Source of the DNA: Sva-07 sp031398325
GTDB taxonomy: Bacteria > Actinomycetota > Acidimicrobiia > Acidimicrobiales > Ilumatobacteraceae
Length of the DNA: 11,837 nucleotides
Reading direction: 5' to 3'
NCBI GenBank assembly: GCA_031398325.1
Contig: JANNNB010000191.1
Coordinates: 1-11,837 of the forward strand
Under the pieces are notes generated by a model that saw only the letters and a list, made by a program, of their open reading frames with translations, had not been told where the DNA came from and did no database searches. Below, piece by piece: positions 1 through 6,384 of this stretch. Position 1 is the stretch's first letter; each line of letters begins with the position of its first letter. The position numbers and the translations under genes are program-made.

Positions 1-1029
1 CGCGCTGTTTCGTGGGCCGTCTTCACGCTTCTCCACCCCCTCGCACACGCCGCCGCCGCCCGCCCCGCTGGCGCGCACGCCGAGATCTCCCTCAACTTCC
101 TCGCCGGCTACGCGTCGTACCGCCCAACCCGTCCGATCTCGCGCCTGGAGCACGCCGGCATCTCGTTCGCCGGCCCGGCCGTTCAGATCGTCGTGAGCCT
201 GGCCATCCTCTTCGCGATGGGTGTGAACCCGCTCGTACGCGAATCGATCGACGACTCGCCTGCGTCCTGGGCGATCTGGTGGGCGGGACCGGTCATCGGG
301 CTGCTCAACCTGATCCCTGTGCTCCCGCTCGACGGCGGCAACATCGTCCAGTCGGGCCTCGATCGAATCGTCGGCGATCGATCCCACCGCTGGATGCTCT
401 ACTTCTCGCTCGCGATGACCGGGGTCTTCGCTGTGCTCTGCTTCACGTCCGACCGGGCACGGGGTCTGTTCGTCTTCGTCGGCTTCCTGCTCGTCACCCA
501 ACTCCAGATGCTCGGCAACATGAAGGAGCCCACCTCGCCGTGGGACGACGCCAACAAGGCCCTGGTCAACGGTCGCGAGTCCAAGGCGCGTCGCATCCTG
601 ATGGCCAACCTCACCACCCCACGGCCCGACGCGACCCCGATCGCCACCACCGTGTCCGCTTCCGACATGGCCGCTCTCATCGACCTGCTGCCCGACCCGC
701 TCCCCTATGGGGACCCGTTGAACGAATACGTGCTCGCCAACCAGCTGATCCGCATCGGCCGCTACGAGGATGCCGCCCACTACGCCTCCGGAAGCTTCCA
801 ACGCAACGGGCAGACCCTGTCCGCGGCGACGGTGGCGCGGGCCGCAGCGGCGCTCGGCGACCAGCCCACGGCGATCGGCTGGCTCCGTGCCGCCGCCGAT
901 GCCGGCACGATGCCGACCGGCCTCGCGAACGTCATCGATCGGTCCCCCGAGTTGGCCAATCTGCGCCACCATCCGGAGGTCACGGCGATCCGCCACTCGC
1001 TGATGCTCCCCGGCCTGCCGGCCACCTGA
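1..1029 (+). CDS. Site-2 protease (M50)-like membrane protein with TPR-like C-terminus, 5' truncated
   Basis: The frame is open from base 1, so the N-terminus lies outside the window; 342 residues are visible. The order resembles M50 intramembrane metalloproteases. Residues 12-16 read HPLAH where HExxH is expected. An ISLNFLAGYASYRPTRPISR stretch follows, then a hydrophobic helix (about residues 57-77). Next come NLIPVLPLDGG around residues 101-113, matching the second family motif (NxxPxxxLDGG, Asp111), and two more hydrophobic segments near residues 130-165. The last ~110 residues are soluble and helical, and look like two TPR-like repeats (around residues 240-300). Active members cleave membrane-embedded substrates. 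Here the catalytic Glu of HExxH is replaced by Pro while the LDGG Asp is kept, so activity is doubtful unless the bases near the left edge are wrong. Family call is fairly sure; function is not. It is convergent with the next gene. Confidence 0.7.
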   Translation, partial: RAVSWAVFTLLHPLAHAAAARPAGAHAEISLNFLAGYASYRPTRPISRLEHAGISFAGPAVQIVVSLAILFAMGVNPLVRESIDDSPASWAIWWAGPVIGLLNLIPVLPLDGGNIVQSGLDRIVGDRSHRWMLYFSLAMTGVFAVLCFTSDRARGLFVFVGFLLVTQLQMLGNMKEPTSPWDDANKALVNGRESKARRILMANLTTPRPDATPIATTVSASDMAALIDLLPDPLPYGDPLNEYVLANQLIRIGRYEDAAHYASGSFQRNGQTLSAATVARAAAALGDQPTAIGWLRAAADAGTMPTGLANVIDRSPELANLRHHPEVTAIRHSLMLPGLPAT

Positions 1030-1059
1030 CTCCCGTCCGGCGCTGACTCCGTTCGGCGC
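1027..1059. repeat. Imperfect tandem duplication over the stop codon
   Basis: Two adjacent units, 1027-1043 and 1044-1059, both begin TGACTCC and end CGGCGC. They differ by one base of length and one or two substitutions. The first unit starts at the stop codon of the protease-like gene, so a second TGA lies 17 nt downstream. It is too short for a known element and is probably a local slippage duplication. Confidence 0.5.
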
Positions 1060-1093
1060 CCACACGGGAACGTCATTCGTTCTGTCCGGTGTG

Positions 1094-1112
1094 CGTTGCG
1101 GTTTCCGCAACG
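1094..1112. terminator. Hairpin between convergent genes
   Basis: An 8-bp perfect stem (CGTTGCGG / CCGCAACG) with a TTT loop lies in the 123-bp gap between two convergent genes. There is no T-run on either side. It may serve as a two-way terminator of the tail-less kind common in GC-rich genomes. The rest of the gap (1060-1152) shows nothing else I can name. Confidence 0.35.
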
Positions 1113-1152
1113 GAGAACGGGCAGAACGGCCCAACCGGATCGACCGTCGTCG

Positions 1153-1860
1153 TCAGCCCGCTTCGACGGCGTGAGCCGGGGCCACCCCGACCGAATGCCC
1201 ACGCTTGATCGTCGCCAGCGCGTGCGTCGCGCCCACGCTGGTCACGGTGCCGATCGTGTCGCCCGACGCATCGACGACCGGATCGCCGACTGCAATGGCC
1301 GCAGGCACGTCGGAACCGATCGCGAGCACCCGTAGCGATGCCGGGCCTTCAGCTCCTCGGCTGTCCATACGTTCGACGAGCTCCTGACCGGGGTAACAGC
1401 CCTTGGTGAAACTCACCGCCACGCCGGTCACCCCGGTGACCGCAGGGATCGTCTCGCCCGGAACGATCTCAGCGCCCATCTTCGGCCAGCCGGCCTCGAT
1501 CCGAGCGTTCTCGTGACCGTCACCTGGCGCCGTGGCCGGCTCCGCGAGCTCGACGTCGACCTCGGCGGCGACGCGGATCTTGAACCGACGAAGCCGGGCG
1601 GCAAGGGTCTCACCGAAGCCGGCGTCGATGTCGAAGACGAACACGTCGTCGCCCGTCCGGGCAATCCGGGCCAGCGAGTCGACCTTGCCGTTCGGTTCGA
1701 GTACGAGCGTCCACGCCGACCCGCCGACCGGCAGGTCGCGGATGTCCTGTGCGATCTGCGACTGGAGGTACGTCGACGCATCCGGACCCGCGACGACCAC
1801 GCGATCACGCGCGTCCCGGTCGAGGAACGGGGGGTCGAGGATCGTGTCGTCGGAGTTCAC
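1153..1860 (-). CDS. ygfZ: YgfZ/CAF17-type folate-binding protein (GcvT-like fold)
   Basis: 235 aa. The family signature KGCYPGQE is at residues 153-160 (Cys155), followed by LVERMDSRG. The N-terminal part (about residues 1-100) has the GcvT-like run with YLQSQIAQDI and LEPNGKVDSL. The C-terminal part (about 165-230) is the small beta-barrel with G-D-x-x-G-x-V-T-S. YgfZ/IBA57-type proteins bind folate and help assemble or repair Fe-S enzymes in the cytoplasm. The protein is short: about 50 residues usually found between the N-terminal domain and the R-I-E-x-G segment appear to be missing. The GTG at 1860 was chosen because the only ATG, at 1947, would overlap the divergent gene at 1926 and adds low-complexity basic residues. 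A weak -10-like CAGACT lies 6 nt upstream. Another GTG at 1881 is possible. Confidence 0.8.
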   Translation of the reverse strand: MNSDDTILDPPFLDRDARDRVVVAGPDASTYLQSQIAQDIRDLPVGGSAWTLVLEPNGKVDSLARIARTGDDVFVFDIDAGFGETLAARLRRFKIRVAAEVDVELAEPATAPGDGHENARIEAGWPKMGAEIVPGETIPAVTGVTGVAVSFTKGCYPGQELVERMDSRGAEGPASLRVLAIGSDVPAAIAVGDPVVDASGDTIGTVTSVGATHALATIKRGHSVGVAPAHAVEAG

Positions 1861-1925
1861 ATCGCCAGTCTGTCGTGGCACACTGCGAACGCCATGCCGC
1901 AGAACACGCCGGGCGTTCACCGATC

Positions 1926-2483
1926 GTGAGCGTCGAACCTCCCCCACAGTCGCTGCCGCAACGCGCGGTGTCGATGTTTCTCACGCTGGTGCGACGAGGC
2001 ACCGCTCTCGCCGTCGGCGTGCTCGCTGTCGTGGCGCTGATCTGCCTGGGCAGCTACGCGATGGGCATCGCCGCACTCACCAATCAGGGCCGGACGATCT
2101 GGGTCGTGCTCGGCGGAGCGTTCGTCATCATCGGCGTCGGCGCCGTCGTGCTGGCGATCACCCGGCTGTGGCTCGTCAAGCGAAGCGCCTTCACCCTCGT
2201 CGACGAGTTCCAACGCCTGCTCGAGGGCGACGTCCAGGAACAGCGCGTGGTGATCGACACCATCGAGGCATCCGAACAGGTGCAGGATCAGAGCGCCGTC
2301 GTCATGTCGCGCCAGTTCTTCACACTGCGCGACTCGATCGACGGCCGAGCCACGCAATTCGTCGCACTCGCGTTCGCGCTGAAGACGATGACCAGTTTCC
2401 CGTTCCTGATGCTGATCGCGACCGTCGTCACGCTCGGCTTCGCCAGCTTCGGACTGGTCTTCCTCGGCATCCTCATCTTCTGA
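1926..2483 (+). CDS. Three-helix integral membrane protein, function unknown
   Basis: 185 aa from GTG 1926; an ATG at 1974 would drop 16 residues. I do not recognise a family. Two long hydrophobic segments (about residues 26-50 and 57-83) are followed by a charged, probably cytoplasmic helical region (about 84-150) rich in Glu, Gln and Asp. A final hydrophobic stretch (about 154-185) runs to the C-terminus, which ends in Phe. Arg24-Arg25 before the first helix and Lys85-Arg86 after the second suggest both ends of that hairpin face the cytoplasm. It is divergent from the YgfZ-like gene with a 65-bp gap, so the two may share a control region. No enzyme motif is visible. The start is uncertain: neither candidate has a clear ribosome-binding site. 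Confidence 0.65.
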   Translation: MSVEPPPQSLPQRAVSMFLTLVRRGTALAVGVLAVVALICLGSYAMGIAALTNQGRTIWVVLGGAFVIIGVGAVVLAITRLWLVKRSAFTLVDEFQRLLEGDVQEQRVVIDTIEASEQVQDQSAVVMSRQFFTLRDSIDGRATQFVALAFALKTMTSFPFLMLIATVVTLGFASFGLVFLGILIF

Positions 2484-2487
2484 ACCG

Positions 2488-2520
2488 GTTGGTGCGCGGT
2501 GCCTGACCCCGCGCACCAAC
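2488..2520. terminator. 12-bp hairpin shared by convergent genes
   Basis: The arms 2488-2499 (GTTGGTGCGCGG) and 2509-2520 are perfectly complementary around a 9-nt loop. The hairpin fills the 36-bp gap between the membrane-protein stop and the trpE stop, and its last base is the last base of the trpE stop codon. No T-run follows on either strand. It is placed to stop transcription from both sides. Confidence 0.6.
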
Positions 2521-4046
2521 TAGGCCGGAGTGCCGGACTCTCGACGAGCGGTCGTCATCCTGCGAGCCGCGGGGATCGCAGCGAGCAGCGCGGCGGCCTT
2601 GTTGCGGCATTCGAGATCTTCGTCATCCGGGACCGAGTCCGCGACGATGCCGGCACCGGCCTGCAGGCTCGCCCGCTTCCCGTCGCCCGAGACGAACATC
2701 GTCCGGATCGCGATCGCCGTGTCGAGATTTCCCGACCAGTCGACGTAGCCGACCACACCTGCGTACGGGCCACGCTTCACCGGTTCGAGTTCGTCGATGA
2801 TCTCCATGGCCCGAACCTTCGGTGCTCCGCTCACCGTGCCGGCCGGCAGCGTCGCCCGCAGCACGTCGATAGGGCCGAGTCCGTCACGCAAGGCACCCGA
2901 CACCTGCGAGGTGAGGTGCATCACGTGGCTGTAGCGCTCGAGGGTCATCAGCTCGTCGACGTGGACCGTGCCGAATTCCGCCACCCGCCCGACGTCGTTC
3001 CGCGCGAGGTCGACGAGCATCACGTGCTCGGCCCGCTCCTTCGGATGTTCGGTGAGCTCGGCCGCCATGCGCCGGTCGTGCTCCTCGGTCGAACCCCGCC
3101 GCCGAGTGCCTGCGATCGGGCGGGAGATCACCCGCCGGTCGAGCAGCTGCACCATCGGTTCGGGCGACGACCCGACGATCGTCAGCTCGGGGTGGCGTAC
3201 GAAGTACATGTAGGGCGACGGGTTGACCTGGCGCAGCACCCGGTACACGTCGAACGGGTCGGCGTCGAGATCGAGGTCGTAGCGCTGCGCCAGCACGACC
3301 TGAAAGATGTCGCCGGCGACCACGTACTCCTTCGCCACCTCGACTGCGTGCTGGTACAGCCCACCCGGCATCGACGACACGAGGGTGGGAAGTTCGTCGT
3401 CGGGCGATGGCGGCGCCACCGGCGTGTAGGCCAGCGGCTTCGACAGGTCGGCCACCGCCTGCTTCACCCGGTCGACGGCGGCGTCGTAGGCGGCGTCGAG
3501 TTCGGCGCCCGACAAGCCGAGGGTCGGAACGCTCTCGATGAGGTACACCCGCTGGCGCCAATGATCGAACGCGGCGAGCGAGCCGATCACCGACATCACC
3601 GCATCGGGATACGAACGGTCGTCGGCGGGAGTTTCCGGGAGGTGCTCGACCTCGCGGATCACGTCGTATCCGAGATAGCCCATGATCCCGCCGTGGAGGG
3701 GTGGAAGATCGTCGAAGGTCGGGCTGGTGTGGATGGCCAACAGCGCCTCGAGCGCGGCGAGGATCCCCTCGTGCGTGGGAATCCCGTCGGGCAACACACC
3801 ATCGAGTTCGATCACCCCATCTCGCGACACGATGGTCGCCGTCGGATTCCGACCGACGAACGAGAAGCGCGCCCACCGCTCGGCGCCCTCGACCGATTCG
3901 AGGAGGAAGCCGGGACCGTCGCCGACGAGCTTGACGTACGCCGCGACCGGCGTCTCGAGGTCGGCGAGCAGGGACGTCCACACCGGGACGATCGTGTGTG
4001 ACGCCGCGTGCGCGTGGAACTCCTCACGTGAGGGAAGGAACTGCAT
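2520..4046 (-). CDS. trpE: Anthranilate synthase component I
   Basis: 508 aa, a normal length. TrpE converts chorismate to anthranilate, the first committed step of tryptophan synthesis, using ammonia from a TrpG glutaminase that is not in this window. LLES at residues 48-51 matches the tryptophan feedback site near the N-terminus. The catalytic chorismate-binding domain shows GDIFQVV (245-251), PIAGTRRRG (310-318), MLVDLARND (343-351), PAGTVSGAPK (401-410), GPYAG (426-430) and GAGIVADS (464-471). These distinguish it from PabB and isochorismate synthases fairly well, though TrpE and PabB are close relatives. Start ATG 4046 lies 15 nt after the hisI stop, so the two genes are almost certainly cotranscribed. 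No strong Shine-Dalgarno is seen. A hairpin ends the unit. Confidence 0.95.
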   Translation of the reverse strand: MQFLPSREEFHAHAASHTIVPVWTSLLADLETPVAAYVKLVGDGPGFLLESVEGAERWARFSFVGRNPTATIVSRDGVIELDGVLPDGIPTHEGILAALEALLAIHTSPTFDDLPPLHGGIMGYLGYDVIREVEHLPETPADDRSYPDAVMSVIGSLAAFDHWRQRVYLIESVPTLGLSGAELDAAYDAAVDRVKQAVADLSKPLAYTPVAPPSPDDELPTLVSSMPGGLYQHAVEVAKEYVVAGDIFQVVLAQRYDLDLDADPFDVYRVLRQVNPSPYMYFVRHPELTIVGSSPEPMVQLLDRRVISRPIAGTRRRGSTEEHDRRMAAELTEHPKERAEHVMLVDLARNDVGRVAEFGTVHVDELMTLERYSHVMHLTSQVSGALRDGLGPIDVLRATLPAGTVSGAPKVRAMEIIDELEPVKRGPYAGVVGYVDWSGNLDTAIAIRTMFVSGDGKRASLQAGAGIVADSVPDDEDLECRNKAAALLAAIPAARRMTTARRESGTPA

Positions 4047-4061
4047 GTTCGGCCCGGCCCG

Positions 4062-4439
4062 TCAGCCGAAGGCCCGGAAGAAGCACGTGCGCTCACCCGT
4101 GTGACAGGCGCCGACACCTTCTTGTTCGACCTTGAACAGCAGCGTGTCGCCATCGCAGTCGTAGTACGCCTCGCGCACGAACTGGCGGTCGCCGCTCGTG
4201 TCACCTTTGCGCCACAGTTCCTGGCGGCTGCGCGACCAGTAGACCATCCGGCCCTCGGCGAGCGTCATCGCCAACGATTCGGCGTTCATCCAGGCCATCA
4301 TCAAGACGTCGCCGTTGTCGATGTCCTGCGCGATCGCGGCGACGAGGCCATCGGCATTGAACGTCACCGACTCGATCTGCTCGGCTGTGGCGACGATCGT
4401 GATCCCCTCCGGCGCTTCATCAGGAGATTCGTCAGGCAT
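4062..4439 (-). CDS. hisI: Phosphoribosyl-AMP cyclohydrolase
   Basis: 125 aa, the single-domain form without a HisE pyrophosphohydrolase domain. HisI opens the purine ring of phosphoribosyl-AMP to give ProFAR, the substrate of HisA. The metal-binding motif DCDGD is at residues 94-98. The zinc ligands near the end sit in ACHTGERTCFF (Cys112, Cys119). W-R-K-G-D-T-S-G at about 76-83 is also typical. The first ~20 residues are acidic and poorly conserved. hisI heads its own unit with trpE behind it, separated from hisF by a crotonase gene and an aldo/keto reductase gene, whereas many actinobacteria have hisI directly after hisF. A TAAGAT box 6 nt before ATG 4439 supports the start and suggests a leaderless mRNA. 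Confidence 0.95.
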   Translation of the reverse strand: MPDESPDEAPEGITIVATAEQIESVTFNADGLVAAIAQDIDNGDVLMMAWMNAESLAMTLAEGRMVYWSRSRQELWRKGDTSGDRQFVREAYYDCDGDTLLFKVEQEGVGACHTGERTCFFRAFG

Positions 4440-4445
4440 CGGGCC

Positions 4446-4451
4446 ATCTTA
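4446..4451 (-). promoter_or_regulatory. -10 box of the hisI-trpE unit
   Basis: TAAGAT (matches TANNNT) on the minus strand, 6 nt before the hisI ATG. Transcription would then begin at or next to the start codon. No convincing -35 hexamer is seen upstream. Confidence 0.4.
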
Positions 4452-4484
4452 CGGTCGGCTCCGCGGCCGGCTCCTTCCGGAAAG

Positions 4485-4538
4485 TGATCGAGTTGGTTGC
4501 GGTATCCGCCACTGTCGATTCCGCCACCAACTCGATCA
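4485..4538 (-). terminator. 18-bp near-perfect inverted repeat after the aldo/keto reductase
   Basis: The arms 4485-4502 and 4521-4538 pair over 18 bp with one mismatch, around an 18-nt loop. The repeat begins 12 nt past the reductase stop. Read on the minus strand it is preceded by AAAT and followed by CTTTCC, a weak U-rich tail. It most likely ends the reductase transcript. It also sits upstream of the hisI promoter, so an operator role is possible. Confidence 0.55.
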
Positions 4539-4550
4539 ATTTGGGGAACT

Positions 4551-5540
4551 TCAGGCGAGGGTGGTGTCGATTTCCTTCATCACGTCGTCGGTGAGGAGCG
4601 GGATGACGTCGAGGGCCCCGAAGTTGGACACGACCTGCTCGACCTTCGACGCCCCCGTGATCACCGACGACACGTTCGGGTTCTTCGTGCACCACGCCAG
4701 CGCGAGCTGTGCCATGGTGCAACCGAGTCGATCGGCGATCGGACGGAGCTTCTCGACCTGGGCGATCGCGTCGGCATCGGACAGGCGCTTGGCCAGCCAG
4801 CCATAGCCCTTGAGGGCGGCACGCGAGTCATCGGGGATGCCGTCTTTGTACTTGCCGGTCAGCAGCCCGGACGCCAAGGGGCTCCAGATCGTGTTGCCGT
4901 AGCCGAAGTCCTCGTTGATGCGGGCATATTCGACTTCGACCTTGGTCCGCTCGAGCATGTTGTACTGGCTCTGCTCGGTCACCGGCTTGTGCAGGTGGTG
5001 GCGCTCGGCGATGTCGATCGCGCCACGGATCTCGTCAGCGGTCCACTCGCTGGTGCCCCAGTAGAGCGCCTTGCCCGACGACACGATGTCGCTCATCGCC
5101 CACACCGTCTCTTCGTGCGGCGTGTCCGGATCGGCTCGGTGGCAGTACAACACGTCGATGAAGTCGTGCTGGAAGCGTTCGAGTGAGCCGTCGATCGCCT
5201 GCATCAGGTACTTGCGGTTCAGGGTGTTGCGCATGTTCGGTGTGTCGCCGTGCAGCCCCCAGAAGACCTTGGTGGTCAGCACGTACGAGTAGCGCTCCCA
5301 CCCGAGCTCGAGCAGGGCCTGACCCATGATCGACTCGCTCTTGCCGCCCGCATACGCCTCGGCGTTGTCGAAGAAGTTGCACCCGGCATCGCCTGCCGCG
5401 GCCATGCAGTCGAGGGCCAGAGCGTTGTCGAGCTGGGTGTCGAACGTGACCCAACTGCCGAACGACAGCACGCTCACCTTCAGGCCGGTGTTGCCGAGGC
5501 GTCGGTATTCCATGTTCGGATTGACGGTAGGTGTTGCCAT
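4551..5540 (-). CDS. Aldo/keto reductase, potassium-channel beta-subunit-like
   Basis: 329 aa with a complete TIM-barrel NADPH-dependent oxidoreductase. The catalytic tetrad is Asp58 and Tyr63 (FFDNAEAYAGG), Lys91 (LTTKVFWG) and His134 (LYCHRAD). The NADPH-binding segments PLASGLLTGKY (221-231) and GASKVEQV (296-303) are present. F-W-G-L-H-G and the FDNAEAYAGGKSE sequence resemble the AKR6 Kv-beta and YghZ-like group. The physiological substrate cannot be read from sequence; such enzymes reduce a range of aldehydes and ketones. ATG 5540 is supported by a TATCGT box 6 nt upstream. It stands as a single-gene unit between the REP-like hairpins and an inverted-repeat terminator, inserted between hisF and hisI. 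No sign of a link to histidine synthesis. Confidence 0.9.
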   Translation of the reverse strand: MATPTVNPNMEYRRLGNTGLKVSVLSFGSWVTFDTQLDNALALDCMAAAGDAGCNFFDNAEAYAGGKSESIMGQALLELGWERYSYVLTTKVFWGLHGDTPNMRNTLNRKYLMQAIDGSLERFQHDFIDVLYCHRADPDTPHEETVWAMSDIVSSGKALYWGTSEWTADEIRGAIDIAERHHLHKPVTEQSQYNMLERTKVEVEYARINEDFGYGNTIWSPLASGLLTGKYKDGIPDDSRAALKGYGWLAKRLSDADAIAQVEKLRPIADRLGCTMAQLALAWCTKNPNVSSVITGASKVEQVVSNFGALDVIPLLTDDVMKEIDTTLA

Positions 5541-5546
5541 GCGGCG

Positions 5547-5552
5547 ACGATA
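5547..5552 (-). promoter_or_regulatory. -10 box of the aldo/keto reductase gene
   Basis: TATCGT on the minus strand, 6 nt before ATG 5540, the same spacing as at hisI. A leaderless transcript is likely. No clear -35 element; the REP-like hairpins lie 30 bp further upstream. Confidence 0.4.
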
Positions 5553-5581
5553 CCCGTGGCACGGCGGGTGGAACCCAACCC

Positions 5582-5644
5582 GGTTCGCGCGGGCACAGAC
5601 CCCGGACGAACCTGGTTCGCGCGGGGACAGACCCCGGACGAACC
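5582..5644. repeat. Two tandem REP-like hairpin units
   Basis: Units 5582-5612 and 5614-5644 are direct repeats with a 32-bp period and one difference inside the unit. Each folds on itself: outer stem GGTTCG/CGAACC (6 bp), a 2x2 internal loop (CG opposite GA), inner stem CGGGG/CCCCG (5 bp) and loop ACAGA. In the first unit the base pair next to the loop is lost. The array is flanked by CCCGGTTCG (5579-5587) and its inverse (5639-5647). The GGGGACAGACCCC core resembles intergenic REP sequences mobilised by RAYT-type transposases in other bacteria; that link is inference. The gap between the crotonase stop and the reductase start (5541-5660) otherwise holds only the -10 box. Confidence 0.7.
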
Positions 5645-5660
5645 GGGTGGAGTCAGCGAT

Positions 5661-6374
5661 TCAGACCGAGATCGAGCGCCCGGCGGTGCGGTCGGCGGCG
5701 ATCTGCGCCTCCATCGTGTCGAGGACGTCGCCGCGCAGACGCTCGATGGTGGCGGCGTATGCCCGCAGGTTCAACGCAGCGAACTCTGCCGCACGTTCGA
5801 CCGCGACGTCGAGCACCGAGTCGACCGGCACCACCTCGTCGAGGTATCCGGCGTCCACCGCACCGGCTGCCGAGGTGAGCCGTGCGGTCGCGACCGCACG
5901 CTGCAGATGGCGACGACTCAGGCGCTCGACGGCGATCGTGAACGCCCAGTCGGGAAGCACCATGCCGATCGCTACCTCGTTGAGGCCGATCTTGCAGTCG
6001 ATGTCGGCGCCGACCCGCACGTCGCATCCCAACAGCACGAGCGCACCGGCGGCCAGGGCGTGGCCCGTGCACGCCGCCACGACAGGCACCGACGAGCCGT
6101 ACAGCGTGTGCACGAGTGCCCCGCCGTCGGCGACCAGCGAGATCGTGGCGGCGAGATCGTCGCCCATCATCACCGACAGATCGAACCCGGCACTGAACTT
6201 GCCCGGTCGGCCGTGGAGGACCAGTGCCGTCACCGACTCGTCCGCCTCGGCTGCCGCCACGACCTCGGTGATGGCCGCGATGATCTCGGCGGACAACGCG
6301 TTCGCCCTGCCGTCGTCGATGTGGCAGATCAGGACGCCGTTGCGTTGTTCGGTGGTGACTGCAGCTGATGACAT
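5661..6374 (-). CDS. Enoyl-CoA hydratase/isomerase (crotonase) family protein
   Basis: 237 aa crotonase fold. The first oxyanion-hole segment is KFSAGFDL (59-66). The second is CTGHALAAGALVLLGCD (102-118), followed by KIGLNEVAIGM (128-138). Of the two catalytic glutamates of true enoyl-CoA hydratases, the one in G-L-x-E-V is kept (Glu133). The other position, normally in GGGxE, is Leu112. This matches a short crotonase subfamily as I remember it, but whether it hydrates enoyl-CoA, isomerises or does something else is open. It starts 10 nt after the hisF stop and is therefore probably cotranscribed with the his genes, although no link to histidine synthesis is known. The ATG follows directly on GGCGAG with no proper Shine-Dalgarno spacing, so the start is only moderately sure. 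Confidence 0.85.
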   Translation of the reverse strand: MSSAAVTTEQRNGVLICHIDDGRANALSAEIIAAITEVVAAAEADESVTALVLHGRPGKFSAGFDLSVMMGDDLAATISLVADGGALVHTLYGSSVPVVAACTGHALAAGALVLLGCDVRVGADIDCKIGLNEVAIGMVLPDWAFTIAVERLSRRHLQRAVATARLTSAAGAVDAGYLDEVVPVDSVLDVAVERAAEFAALNLRAYAATIERLRGDVLDTMEAQIAADRTAGRSISV

Positions 6375-6384
6375 CTCGCCGAAG

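Noticed and set aside
2499..4001. Long plus-strand open frame (about 500 codons) opposite trpE
   Set aside because: It lies antisense to a clearly recognised trpE, is rich in His, Arg and Asp from codon shadowing, and has no domain. GC-rich genes routinely leave such frames open.
5582..5644. CRISPR array or IS end at the 32-bp repeat
   Set aside because: There are only two units with a one-base spacer, each self-complementary. No transposase gene or target-site duplication is visible.
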